Assembly (NCBI GenBank): GCA_009733575.1
Contig: ML769391.1
Location: forward strand, 154,620-218,619
Origin: Gymnopus androsaceus JB14
Lineage: Eukaryota; Basidiomycota; Agaricomycetes; Agaricales; Omphalotaceae
DNA length: 64,000 nt
Direction of reading: 5' to 3'
In this document: one piece after another, positions 11,487-23,576 of the stretch
How positions within the stretch are numbered: the stretch's first letter is position 1
How the letters are laid out: each line of letters opens with the position of its first letter
The notes under the pieces: generated by a model
What the model was told of the DNA's origin: nothing
Seen by the model: only the letters and a program-made list of their open reading frames with translations
Database searches by the model: none
Position numbers and translations under genes: made by a program

Positions 11487-13468
11487 CTATGTAGATGCAG
11501 CAGTAGCAAGGGTCGCGAGCGAGATCGCATTCTTTCCAACATCAACACTAAAGTACGCGTTTTTCAAAAACACGTCGCCGACGAGCCACTCGGTGGCAGC
11601 GCCGACTTCGCCAGAACTGATTCCAGATATGCAGTCTCCTGTAGGGTCGCTTGCGTCAACGGGCTGGAAGGCAATGTCTTGTGACTCGATGGGGAATGAG
11701 GTTCCAGCCGAAAGTGAGGGCAACACTGGCGTTCGTTGTGCAAGGCACTGTGAATCCGCCCTTGTCCGTCGCTTGCAGAGCCAGCAATGAGGGCGTGAAC
11801 AGCAGCAGCATCGGAAGGAGGAGCAACAATGAGGGTGGTTCCAGTGTCAAGGATGGCAGTACGGCCCTGGAGGCCAGTGTCGGTACCATCGACAGTGACT
11901 GCGGTCATTGCACCTTCCCAGAAACCTTCCGTGTTCACGTTGGCGAACGTAGTCAGAGTGTTTGCTACGAACTTGGTAGGGTCCAAACCACTGCATATCA
12001 CGTATATTAGATTTTGGGGGATGCAGAAAGAAAAAAACATACCCGAAAGTGATTTCTCCGTCGTTAAGATTGTCTGCCTCACGGGAGATCTTGAAGGAGG
12101 TGATAGCATCGGAAATCAAGCCAGCCGCCGCAAGACTTTCAGGAGGTGTTGCTACTCCTTCCTCTGAAATAGTCTAGAGTCCATAAGACTAGATTAGAAA
12201 TCCAATCTATTCGGCGATAGCTAAAGGACGTACGGAAAGAGCAAGTCCCATCAAGCCATCGAAGGGAACAGAGTTGTCAGCAAAGTCGTCCGACTCTTGG
12301 TCAGCAACACCAAACGAGTGGGCAGTCAAGTTGAGGCCAGCGATACCGACGTTATCCGTAACGAGCGTGCCAGCAACGTTACCAGTACCATATGTGACTG
12401 AGAACTGTTGGGTACCCGCCACAAAAGTGCTGGAAGATGCAGTGCCAAGGAAGGTGTGGTCACCCTACGGGCAAATTAGATTCACATTCTAACCAACAGT
12501 GGTGATTGAGATATGACTTACGCATCCTCCGCCAGCGGTCGACACACAGTTTTCAGAGCCAACCCAGAAATCAGCGGAACCCGAGTCCATGAGGATTAAA
12601 TAGTTAGTTGGGGGAGTACCCAACTGAACGGTTGCCAGGTATCCTACGATCCTGTCCCCTAGACAAGAAAAAAAATAGTCAGATCTTTTTCCGCAATTCA
12701 AATGCATAGTCGAGACGTACTCAATGTTGAGGCCTAGAGAGTTACTTGCAGTAGGTGCGTTGGCGGCTTCAACACCACTTGGGACACCGTTAGCTTCGAT
12801 CTCAGAGCCCGTACCGGGAGTGCCGTTAGAGCTACTGTCGGCGCCAGTGGCAGCAGTGGCAGTAGCACCAGTAGCAGTAGCACCAGTAGCAGTAGCACCA
12901 GTAGCAGCAGCACTACATAAATGGCATAAGTACTTTCCCCAGTCACTAATGATTGAAGATAGACAAACCCTCCAGCAGCGGCAGCGCCACCGGCACCAAC
13001 ACCACCAGCCGCTTTGCCCTTCTTGAGCTCGAGAGCACGACGAGGCTTGTTAGCGGCACCAGCAAGGCCAACGCGAAGTTTCCTGGGTTGATTCGGCACA
13101 CCGTGACGGTTGAAGCGCTTAGTCAAGGATTCCTCCTCAATGGCCATCATACGACGCTCGATGTTCTGCCTGAGTTGGTGGTCAGAAGGGATCGCTCGTC
13201 CTTTCATGCGGGCAAGACGTCTGTGAGCCCGGTTGATATGTTGTTGCAAGTACTAGCGCAAATAGATTGGTATACCTTATAAATAGCATGACAACCATGG
13301 CGCACTCACAATAGACGGATGGATGCCCTCTGCTCTGGGAACCCTCTTCAGAGGAAGAGTGACCATACCGGCGTTCCTCTTCGTAGGGCGGGCTGCCGCA
13401 TCCTGCACGGTGCTAAGGGCAAACAGTACGCCTGCCAGAAGCGTGGTAAAGGAAAGCTGCAATTGCAT
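11487..13468 (-). CDS. Secreted aspartic protease, family A1 (pepsin-like), with apparent +1 frameshifts
   Basis: Minus-strand exons: 13310-13468, 12969-13252, 12721-12912, 12522-12658, 12234-12464, 12043-12173, 11487-11990, about 544 aa. MQLQLSFTTLLAGVLFALST is a signal peptide. A long basic propeptide and an Ala/Gly/Thr linker follow. The catalytic motifs are LMDSGSADFWVG (first Asp, DSGS) and AILDTGTTLIVAP (second Asp, DTGT). Flap region QFSVTYGTGNVAGTL and PFDGLMGLA are present. It ends LVGDVFLKNAYFSVDV plus ~18 residues with no GPI-type tail. Surplus bases break the frame at about 11706 (LTFGG to TSFPIES) and 11759 (DGQG to GFTVPCTT), and the exon 3/4 junction near 12657 also has one base too many. 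Likely extracellular or vacuolar proteolysis. Confidence 0.88.
12850..12912 (-). repeat. 15-bp in-frame minisatellite coding a TGATA linker
   Basis: Within protease exon 3 a 15-bp unit encoding Thr-Gly-Ala-Thr-Ala is repeated about three times, plus degenerate units. It makes a flexible linker between propeptide and catalytic domain and is likely length-variable between strains. Confidence 0.75.
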
Positions 13469-14740
13469 GACGGAATAAGAAACTAGAATTGACGAGAGTT
13501 GTGAAGAAAAAGAAATCAAGGAAAGGATGAAAGCAAGCAAGTAAGCAAGGAGGGCCCGGCCTCGCTAATAGTGGAATGGAGAGAATGGGAGAATGGGATG
13601 GGGATCGGAGGGGATAAGCGAAGAAGCACGCAGTACACCTTATATACCTCATGAGAGTTGCCGTCACCGAGGATCGGAAGTATATTGCGGAGATGGTCTT
13701 ATTGTAATCACGTGGACGTAACTTTCCATTCTCCACATATCGTTGCACAATATCGTTGCAACGAGAGCAACGTCTAGGACGCCCGCCAGTACTCGTAACT
13801 CTACGGACCTTTGTGAGTTCGAAGATTCATCAGGATGTAAGTATATTTCTCTCCACTCGAAAATAACAATCAGTAGAGGTGCCGAATTGGAACATTAGCC
13901 AAATGCCTAACATGGAAATCCTCCGTGTTGTGAAGACAACCAGAAGATCATCACTAATCTTGATTGTTGAGATGAGATTTCTCGTTCTCTTTCTCTGGTG
14001 ACACCGATTTTCAACCACCTGGTATGTTGCCGACCTCAATTGTACTATAAGCACTATATACACAAACACTTTAGCACGCTGCTGTAGCCATCGCACGGCC
14101 TTTTCACGATGCATCTCGAATCCTGAAAATAGAATCCCCTTGCCAGTTTCAATGGTGGGGCCCCTAAAACCCATTGGAGACCAGTACTAGTCAAGTACAG
14201 GTTGGTCTCCAGATTCATTGATTAATTCTCTTTGAACACAGAGCAACTACCAACGGTGCGTCTGTGTGAGTGCCAACCAACCTCGCCAGAAAGTCAGCGC
14301 GCTCTATAATTAGTTGCCAGCTGGGCAGGCAAACCTGAGGCGACCTATAGCAACCCTGGCGTTTCCTGAGCTTTTCTCATCAGACGAGCATTTATTGGAG
14401 CATAGACACGTAGAATGTTTTTTGTGAAGGTGGGATAGGTTGAATTAAGCTTTACTTACAGTCTGGACGGGCCCCGACCGCATTTCTTCCAATAGGAATC
14501 CGACACACCACAGTTATTAGTGCCTGCGAGTTCCTAGGCGGTGGCCGCATCAAGGGCAGCGCGACGCGGCGCAGTACCGTATACAAGCATCCAACAGCAT
14601 CATCCATCACATCAACCATCCATCTGTAGTACAGTATCACCATGATAAATGCGAAACGACTCTGATTGCGGGGAAAATGTGGATCCAGTACTAGTACATG
14701 ATGATCTCTTGATACTTGAACCGCTACAAAAGAAAGCCTT
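13469..14740. other. Intergenic region, nothing recognised
   Basis: It lies upstream of the aspartic protease (-) and downstream of the enoyl-CoA hydratase (-). Open frames on the minus strand at 13830-14174 and 14452-14934 are not recognisable proteins; the second overlaps the end of the hydratase gene in another frame. Confidence 0.4.
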
Positions 14741-15826
14741 TCACAGCCTCGCTTTGGCAGCAGCGTCCTCATGCAGAGGATTGCGCGGCCGTACGTCCTT
14801 GTGTATCGTTTCCAAGACGTCGCGATAGATCTCCGCCTGTATTCATGCATGATGATTAGCGTAGTCAAAATCATAGTTGATAGAAAAGGGTATACAACCT
14901 TGATGCTTCCCCATACGCCTCCTTGTGCATACACCGACCACTGATCTGCTAACTCCTCCGCACGAGTTAAGACCGCAGCAGTGTCTCCCGCGACTATATA
15001 ATCAACGATGCCCGCTTCGAGTGCTTCCTGAGGCGTAAAGCGCTGGCCCTCGAGCGCGATTTTGCGTTTGAGCGGATCGCTACCAAACTTGGAACGAACA
15101 AGACTGGCAAAGGAGGCTGGCCAGGGTGCACCGAAGTGAACCTATCAAGACTCTGCGTCGGAAACCATGATTTAAGTAGAATGGGTATGTACCGACCTCG
15201 TTCATGCTCAACCAAGCACGACGTTTACTGCCATCTGTCATGACACGATAATCACAGGCCATAGAAAGCATAAAGCCGCCAGCAAAGCAATGTCCGTTGA
15301 TAGCAGCAATCGTTGGAACTGTGGGGTAAGTATTTAATGTCGTCTTTATCTGGGGAACTATATCCCTCTATATAGACTTACTAGGAACTGTCAAAAGTCT
15401 TTCAAGTAGAGGATCAAAGGTCGCTTTGCAGTCGTCAGATCCATGAATATGTTCCATACGAACCTCCTACCTGGGAAGAAGTTTGGATCCTTGGACGAAA
15501 CGGGGAAATCAAGACCTGGAGAAGCATATACATGAGCGGCTTGGAATTCACGAGCGCGCGCGCGGAAAACTTTACCATTACTAAAGAACTTGTCTTGGTC
15601 TCGTCGGCCCACAATGATCAACGCGCCTTTTCCTTCATTTTTATTCGCATTTTGATCCTTTATACGGAGTCTCCAGGCTCTCTCGCCATTCCTTCTCAAC
15701 AGCATTCAGAGCGGGCTTCAAACCTTGATTTATCAAGTCATGCGTGAGTCGGGAGTCTTGCCCATTATGAAGTTCAATGATCCAGAGTGACTTTTTCGCT
15801 ATATACCATGGCTGTTCAGTTAGCAT
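14741..15826 (-). CDS. Enoyl-CoA hydratase/isomerase (crotonase family, likely peroxisomal), one apparent +1 frameshift
   Basis: Minus-strand exons: 15576-15826, 15471-15515, 15382-15423, 15197-15318, 14899-15141, 14741-14836; 265 aa once one surplus base is allowed for. Motifs: SLWIIELHNG, GALIIVGRRDQDKFFSNGLD (oxyanion-hole strand), PTIAAINGHCFAGGFMLSMA (second oxyanion hole), CDYRVMTDG, WLSMNEVHFG, RFTPQEALEAGIVD. It ends AKARL, and the last three residues (ARL) fit a peroxisomal PTS1. The family shifts or hydrates the double bond of enoyl-CoA in fatty-acid beta-oxidation (ECI1-like). The frame moves by one base near 15681, between EKEWRE and AWRLRIKDQ. The start MLTEQPW at 15826 was chosen; an ATG eight codons upstream (15850) is possible. 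Confidence 0.88.
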
Positions 15827-16189
15827 TTGCGACGAGCAAAGGATACGCACGATGGGTTAAAGTGATGAGAGGATCTCCAGCTGGCAAGCTCAAGGGATAT
15901 GTAGTCATTATAAGTTGTAAGAAGGAAGAGCTAAAGTTCACATTCAGAGCTCGGCGGGCCAAGCTCGGGCCCGGGTCCCATGTGATTTTGGGGTCTTACG
16001 TCTAATAGTTAAATAGTCAAGACGATGAAGATTGAAACGAATTCCTGGATGAGAATAAGAAAGGTTTAGATTTATTGAGGTCTAGATGAACGTCAAGAGC
16101 AAGCTACTTAAGCAGAATCCTTAAGACCAAGGTCGGCAACTCCGTTCCGGCTGGCCGAATCTACATAAACATTTCTCATCTCAACCACC
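15827..16189. other. Divergent promoter region between enoyl-CoA hydratase and NDUFB10-like gene
   Basis: About 360 bp with no coding signal. It must serve both the minus-strand hydratase and the plus-strand complex I gene, whose start has a good CCACCATGG context at 16185-16193. Confidence 0.4.
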
Positions 16190-16551
16190 ATGGCCATTGA
16201 CGAAGAGCAAAAGGCAGCTGTAAAAGGTCATTCCCTTTAGACTCTTATTAAAATCTCAATTAATATTTACAACATTTCTACTCGCAACTCAGCCAAACTG
16301 CAAGGCTCGGGACGACTACATCCGTGAATCCTGGGTCCGAGCAATGGAGGCACGTCTCGTCCGTGAAGAGCTGGAGAAATGTACCCAGGACAGAAGGTGT
16401 TAATGGCTACGAAAACTGCAAATGGTTGTCAGATAAATTACTAGAGAAGCTCAATGATGCTAGGGTACGTGGCTGCAGTTTCATGCTTTACCTTGTCTAA
16501 CCAATGCCATTTTGCTTTCAGGTTCAAGGGTACAAAAAGATTGATCTATAA
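16190..16551 (+). CDS. Complex I accessory subunit, NDUFB10/12-kDa-like, one apparent +1 frameshift
   Basis: Exons 16190-16219, 16293-16464 and 16522-16551; about 76 aa. Motifs: RESWVRAMEARLVREELEKC, then GVNGYENCKWLSDKLLEKL and the terminal VQGYKKIDL. They match the fungal homologue of NDUFB10/PDSW (mitochondrial NADH:ubiquinone oxidoreductase, membrane arm), including the spaced cysteines that support a disulfide in the intermembrane space. As written, a stop follows KCTQDRRC; one surplus base near 16392 restores the conserved GVNGY block. The 5' donor was placed after AAG GCA GCT (gtaaaa) because the alternative phase runs into a stop. Confidence 0.8.
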
Positions 16552-16833
16552 TAATAACCTTCCGCTATTCGAATGCACATTCGCATCACTGTACTCTTCG
16601 GAATTCGTTGCATCTCTCAATACATTGCTGGCGTTGAATGGAGACACGTTGTATAACTGGCGATATTAACGATTAACGAGTACGAATAGCAAATATACTT
16701 GATATATGGTAACATGGAGAGAAAATGAGTGTGGTTTTATGCTACAGATTGAATGAATGAGGGGGGGTATGACGAGAGCAAACAATCCGGAAAAAAAGAA
16801 ATAGAAGTAACCAAGAAAAACGATAAAAGAAAA

Positions 16834-18709
16834 TCACTGTTGTCGACATTCAGGCTCTGGATGAGAATGAGCACCATAACCCGAGTATATATCGTCTTCA
16901 TCTTCATCATCCTCCCAGTCTTCTCCCTCTGAATCATCATGTATATCGTCGCGCTGATTTGCAAAACCATGATCAAAGAAATCCCGACTAGCCGGAAAAG
17001 ATTGCGAACGCACGTCGATCTCCTCAAAATTGGCTTCGTCTACGATTTCCGGCTGCGGCTGCATTTCAGGTTTCTTCGGTGGGAGAAGCTTTGCGAGGGC
17101 CTAGGAATGATGTTAGACTTTGCGGTTGGACTGAGCAGTAGTCGATAAACTGACCTGACGATCAACCGACCGGTACCATTCTGTGTCTGGCATCTCTATC
17201 TCGAAGAGGACATACAAGTCGCCTTTCTGGTCTGGTCGTTTGTAGATGGGCATTCCTTCACCTCGAATGACGATACTTGCGTCAGGCTGAAGGATTTTAC
17301 CCGGTGGGGATGTGACCTTGATACCACGACCGTCGAGATGTGTAATGAGGATCCTCGAAAATCCCAATAATGCTTCAGAAAGAGTGATTTTAACTTTGAC
17401 TAGTAAATCATTCTTGCTTCTCTCAAAAGAATCATGAGGATGAGCTTTCAATACGAATACCACGTCACCAGCAGAGACACCAGGCTATAACAACCAACGC
17501 GTTAGCAACATGAAGGCAAAGAAAAGGATCCACATACCTCTTCGTCACCAGCACCGGCCAAGACGATCCTCTGTTGATCAGCCATGCCTTTTTCGATGAA
17601 TATTTCTTGTCGTGTTTTTTCTTTGACCGTCCCGGAGCCTTTACACTTTTTGCATCTAACAACGTGTTAGTAACTGTACGGACGAAACATCAACCTGGAG
17701 CCTACCTGTCCTTCTCTCGTAGCTTTTCGCCTGAACCCTTACAGTCTGTGCACATCTGACGAGAAACTGCCATGCGCCCTCCCGCCATCTAGGCTCTCAT
17801 GAGATAACGACAAAAATACGGGTATAAAGGCAAACCTGGCTCTTGACATAGGTATGGCCATTTCCTTCACAAGTCGAACATTGCTTGGGTTTTGCACTTC
17901 CCTTCGCGCCAGACCTACTTGAGATGTAACGCAAGTTCGATATAAAATGACAAAGCACTCACCCTTTGCACGAACTACACAGCACCTGCTTCTCCATGTT
18001 CATTTTCACGGTCTTCCCGTTATATAGATCTTCCAGCGTAACCTCGTGTTGAAGGATGGAATCGTTTCTTTTGGCGTATCTCGAAGGTCCTCCGCCTCCT
18101 CCCATGATCAAAGCCAAACGAAAAACCACCACCGCCTCCTGCAGTGAAGAACTGGGCAAACAGATCATCCATACCAGCGGCACCCGGACCACCTCCTTGC
18201 AGACCATTCATTCCGCTTTCATCGTAGACGGCTCTAGAGTCTGGATCGCTTAGAATCTCATAGCTGAAAGATGGATTCAGTGTGAATTTTTGGGAGATTC
18301 AAAAGGAACACGAACGCGGCAGCCATTTCTTGGAATTTCGTTGCAGCATTGGGGTCGTTTATGTTCTGAGGGGAGAAGGTTAATTTCGCAACCGTTTCAT
18401 ATGGTTCTAGAGCGTACTTTGTCCTGAAGAAACCGGCGCTTGAGTAAAAAGCTAGAATCAAGCAGGTAATCTACTTACTGGGTGAATATCGCGAGCCTAG
18501 AGAACGTTAGAGAATATGAACCAAGAAATATCGGCTAGCATACCTTCTTTCTATATGCTTTCTTGATTTCGTCTATAACAGCAATTTTCTTAGAATAGTT
18601 TTGAGTTGAAATTTTTTGCAGCAGACCTTCACTAGCACTCGGAGACACGCCAAGAAGCTCGTACAGTTCTGTCTCGACTGCCACTGCATCAAAATCAGCA
18701 TTTTTCCCC
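16834..18709 (-). CDS. Type I Hsp40/DnaJ co-chaperone, Xdj1-like, with CRQQ C-terminus
   Basis: Minus-strand exons 3' to 5': 16834-17100, 17155-17484, 17538-17655, 17706-17788, 17836-17914, 17963-18263, 18316-18365, 18418-18423, 18479-18496, 18544-18572, 18627 to about 18709. J domain: ETELYELLGVSPSASE, DEIKKAYRKKARDIHPDKN (HPD intact), KFQEMAAAYEILSDP. Then come a Gly-rich region, a zinc-finger domain with four CxxCxGxG-like modules (CSSCKG, CSTCEGNG, CTDCKGSG, CKKCKGSG), the substrate-binding domain, an acidic tail and terminal CRQQ, a possible prenylation-type box. One surplus base lies near 18106. The DK of HPDK is a 6-nt microexon. The start codon is unresolved: no in-frame ATG precedes VETELYELL in the given sequence. 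Confidence 0.85.
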
Positions 18710-19138
18710 TGAAAATAGGGAAGCAACTTACTGGCTTTGTCAAGGTGAGAGCAGAGACGCGTTTCGGCCTTTTTGCGGCCACGCGCGCTAAAGTCAGCAA
18801 GTAGTCGTCGGACCGAATGGTCCAGAAATTTTCGAAGCTAGCGCTAAAATGTCAAAATAATTTTTTCTCTTCACACCACGAAGCCCAAGTCCAACAGGTA
18901 AATTTTCTTTCTATTACTTTCGCTCATGATGCTTTTCAATTTATCTACATTGTCCGATTCGTGACGAGAACTATCATCCTGAAGCCCTTCTTTTCTGTCG
19001 CTTTTGCAGCTTGCTAACTATTTTTTCCCTACTAGTTGGACAGTCCTTCATTGGACATTCGGAATACTCAGTACATTATTTTTATCCAGTCGGCTTCAAC
19101 CTGACATATGTGTATTCGATACTTAGAATGCTGCAGCC
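18710..19138. promoter_or_regulatory. Divergent promoter region of DnaJ (-) and NSUN5 (+), duplicated elsewhere
   Basis: It lies between the DnaJ 5' end and the NSUN5 ATG at 19139. The same sequence recurs near 29290-29670, 41400-41690 and inverted at 61015-61400, marking it as part of the amplified segment. It includes T-rich tracts and probable 5' UTR of both genes. Confidence 0.5.
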
Positions 19139-21053
19139 ATGAATTTTTACTTTGCCGCCGCTGAGGTTCTCGATCGCCTCGATGCCAAAAAGGGATCTAT
19201 CAAAGGTCTTATATCCACTGTCGCTGAGAAGGACAGAAAACGAACTTCTGCGCTCGTCATTCAGACGTTAAAATGTGAGGAAACAGTCCCTTCCGAAACG
19301 CAGCGACGATGGTTGAAAGATGATTGTTTGCAGACAAGCCTGTATTAATTGATCTCATTGAGCAGGCCAAGCTCCTGCAAGAGGAACGCAAAAAGCTCAC
19401 GTCTTTGAATCTGGCTCTTGTACTTGTCCATGACGTTCTCTTCTCTGGTGGAATTCAGGCTGGAGATGGACCCATTAAGCAAGCAGTTCTTCGTCATAAA
19501 ACGAGGCTTTCTGGTGAACTGCAAAAGCTCAAGATCAAGCGGGGGGTCAAATCTAACGAAGACCTCGCGCAGACTGGAGATAGCAGAGCAGGTGAGGGTT
19601 CCGACTTTTCAATATGATCTTACTCTAACGAACACGTTCTGTAGCTCAGATTCCTCGATATGTTCGCATTAATACTGTGCTATGGTCTGTCGAGGATGCG
19701 ATTCAACATTTCGTAGCAAAGGGGTTCGCGCTGAAGGATTCGTTTCCGTGAGTCCTCGCTTTTTCTAGTTTGACTTTGTACTGACTCTCTACACGTAGGG
19801 CGTCGAAAAAAGAGTTTTCAAAAGACGAACATATCCCAGCGTTACTGTTATTCCACCCTCAAGTATCCTTCCAGGATGAAGTATCATACAAGACGGGAAA
19901 AGTCATTCTTCAAGACAAAGCTTCATGCTTCCCTGCTGTTGTTCTTAATCCTCCCGCATCTGCGGACAGCGCGGTGATAGATGCCACCTCCGCACCAGGT
20001 AATAAAACCTCGCATCTGAGCACACTCATGTGCAATTTGGGAACGGTATGTCTCAAACAAGTGACGTTCATCCGCATCGTTATGAAACATATACTATCAC
20101 AGCTCTTCGCCTTTGAAAGGGACCGCAAAAGGTTCTCGACTCTGCAGACGATGTTGTCCAAAGCCAAATGCAAGAATGTGGAACCTATCAATGCCGATTT
20201 TCTCGCCGTCGATCCCATGGATTCCAAGTATTCCAAAGTGACGCATATGTGAGTTCTCGAGTTTTTCTAGTAGCTGACTCGTCAGCTCATCGGTACAGCC
20301 TTCTGGACCCTTCTTGTAGTGGATCAGGTATCGTTAACCGTTTGGACTATCTTGTCGAATCTGGTAAGTTTACTTACTTTCCTCATCAGCTCGTCAATAA
20401 CTTGGGTACCTAGAACAAGAAGCCGACTCGGTTCAAGAGGATCGACTGAACAAACTAGCTAGTTTTCAGTTGATGATGATCAAACACGCAATGAAATGTA
20501 GGCTAATCGCATTCGTCGTCCAAGAAATGCTTTTAAAAATAATTTACAGTCCCTTCAGTTCAACGAATAGTCTACTCCACATGTTCCATACATGCCATCG
20601 AAGACGAGCACGTCGTTCGCGCAGCACTTGAATCTGCCGAAGCGCTTTCCGCAAACTTCGAACTCGCGCCCCCAAGCCAAGTCCTACCGCAATGGAAGCG
20701 TCGTGGATACGCTAATGAGATGCACGATCCCAGTACGTCTAATTCAACTTGTCCCTTATTACTGTAATCTCTAACACGAAACGAACGCAGGCCATGCAGC
20801 GTCCGTTGTACGTTGCTTACCAGGTGAAGATGCGACCAATGGGTTCTTCGTGTCTTGTTTCGTTCGAAGTTCTGCTGATGATGAGCAGGAGCAGGCTCCT
20901 AAAGGATGTCGAAAACGGAAGATTGAGGATCTGAGCGAAGAGGAATCGGAGGAAATAGCCAACCCCGAGACAGTGTCAGAGGGAAAGAAGAAGAAAAAAA
21001 AGAAGAAAAAGAACACAAAGTCAAAGTCGAAAGCAGTTAATGTTACCTTATGA
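19139..21053 (+). CDS. NSUN5/Rcm1-like 25S rRNA cytosine-C5 methyltransferase (intact copy 1)
   Basis: Nine exons: 19139-19274, 19334-19591, 19645-19747, 19799-20045, 20103-20248, 20299-20363, 20414-20497, 20550-20732, 20791-21053. All introns are GT-AG, phases agree and there are no breaks, giving 494 aa. Motifs: N-terminal YFAAAEVLDRLDAKKGSIKG, PRYVRINT (NOL1/NOP2/Sun), SAM loop IDATSAPGNKTSHLS, FERDRKRFSTL, NADFLAVDP, catalytic LLDPSCSGSG (PC-type Cys) and VYSTCSIHAIEDEHVV (TC nucleophile). The tail is lysine-rich, typical of nucleolar proteins. Rcm1/NSUN5 makes one m5C in the large-subunit rRNA. Divergent from DnaJ and convergent with NLR copy A. Copies 2 and 3 downstream are decayed. Confidence 0.94.
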
Positions 21054-23576
21054 TTGTAATTTTTCTTAGAATGCTTTTGTGAAGAGATACCAAGTGGGAG
21101 ATAGAGGGAGACATAATTGGAACAAAAAAAATAATAGATTAATTGTTGCACACTACTACTTGTATTTGAAATGGACCATGGTATGATATACCCTCACTTG
21201 CACAATGCAAACACCAAATCCACAGATCATTTCCCCATGCTAAGTATGAGTTAAGGTCTAGGCATATATTACAAAGTTGGACTCATTGACAGCTTTACCT
21301 GAATATCATCCAAACTTTTCATGCACTGTGCAGCCCTATTTTGATCCCCAATCTTTTCAAACAGATTCTTTGCACTTGTGAGCTTTTCTATAGCCTCAGG
21401 GTGTTCACCTTGCATGTAGTGGGTATCTCCCAAACTTTGCAGGCAATATGCAGCCAGTAATTGATTCCCAATCTTCTCAAACTGGGTTCTTGCATCTGTG
21501 AACTTTTCCATGGCCTGGGGATATTCTCCTTGAATGGAGTGAATATTTCCCAAACGTGTGAGGCACTGTGCAGCCCCTAGTGGATTCCCAATCTTCTCAA
21601 ACTGGATTCTTGCATCTGTGAGCTTTTCCATGGCCTGGGGATATTCTCCTTGCATGTGGTGAATTTTCCCCAAACTTTTCAGGCATTGTGCAGCCCCTAG
21701 CTGACTCCCAATCTTCTTAAACTGGGTTCTTGCATCTGTTAGCTTTTCCATGGCCTGCGGATATTCTCCTTGTATGTAGTGAATATCTCCTAAGCTTTTC
21801 AGGCACTGTGCAGCCCCTAGCTGATTCCCAATCTTCTCAAACTGGGTTCTTGCATCTGTGAGCTTTTCTATGGCCTGAGGATCTTCACCTTGCATGTAGT
21901 GAATATTTCCCAAACTTCTCAGGCACTGTGCAGCCCCTAGTTGATCCCCAATCTTCTCCAACTGGGATCTTGCATCTGTAAGCTTTTCCATGGCTTGGGG
22001 ATATTCTCCTTGCATGTAGTGAATATTTCCTAAGCTGTGCAGGCACTGTGCAGCCCCTAGCTGATTCCCAATGTTCTCAAACTGTGTTCTGGCATCTGTG
22101 AGCTTTTCTATGGCCTGAGAATATCCATCTTGTATGCGGTAGATTTCTCCTAACTTGTGCAAGCAGTCTGCAGCACCTAACTGATTTCCTATGTTCTCGA
22201 ACTGGGTTTTGGCATCCATGAGCTTTTCTACAGCCTGAGGATATTCATCTTGCCTGTAGTAAGTTACTCCCATTTCCTTATCACATTTGGCCAATATCTC
22301 TGCTTCAGTTTTCCAGCCATCTTGAGCTTCATTTGGAAGATATCTCCTCCTGCTCTTGCCAGTGGCATCTCTAACTGTGGCCTCTATTTTCTGAATTTCC
22401 AATGTTGCCTGCTTATGGTATCCCATCCATCGCATTATTTCTGCCTTCAGAAATCCGATATTGATGTGCTCTTGCTGTTCACCATTCCACTCCTGAGTCA
22501 ATGCTTTTTCAAGTATGGGTAAAATCTGGGGATTGAATTCGGTGAATTTAGAAAAGCAATATATGGCTTCTAAATGTCCTTGCTGAGGAGCTATCTCAGT
22601 GAAAATTGTTGAAATATTGGCAGTATGCACCTCAAGTATGTCCTGAGCTTCAAGTTTGTTTTGAGGTAGATTCTGCAGGAGCTGGACATAGAAGCTGCTG
22701 ATTTGATATAAATGCTGTTGTGTAACTGGATGTTTAGTCTGAACATATTCCCGAATGGGTGATAATATTCTCAGTGATGTGCTCTCTTCATAGATCAATC
22801 CTGAATCAATCATAGCTGATATGGTCATTTCAAGATCATTTCCAATGTCTGGAGACAACTGATGCAAATTCAATGTCCAGAATGGCACTCCATTTGGCAA
22901 ATATGCTAGCAGTGGAAGAATCCTTATAGATCCTGAATCTTGAGATGCCAGCATTTTTAAGGACAGATCAATTGAAGTATTCATACTTGTGAGTCAGCTG
23001 TCTTGATTTTCATTTCTCAGCATATCTGTCTTGCTTTTTGCCCAGTTCTTAATCAGGACTTCTAATGGCAGTCTCTTTGACAGCTGAGCCATCAGGATGA
23101 CTGCCAGGGGCATGCAATCCAACTCATTTAGTAGGACATCTAGCTCTTCAGACTCCTTTGTAGTTGGTGAAATTGAGAGAAAAGCCTCTCGAGCTGCCCT
23201 CAATGCAAGTGGTGGCAATCCAGATTGTCCACCCAGCTTGTCCCATTCAATATCTCCTACTGCTTTTCCTCCTCTCATTGTTATGATGATTGAGACCTTC
23301 CCCTGATCATGAATTTTTTCAATAAGATTCTGAACAGCTTTTTGGTGTTTGGAGGAATACCATGGTGTTTCAAAGTTGTCTAACACAAGAAGTATTGGGT
23401 CTTGATATGACTGCAGATATGATTCCAAGATTTCATATCCATCTTTTCCCTCTGAGATGGATATCTTCAAAATCTGAAGTAGTCCTTGGATGAGAGAAGG
23501 AGCATCTGGCAGGACCTCACAAGGAAGAAAGTATCTTTGCTTTTGGAACTTTCTCCTCACATCTGCATGTTCCATA

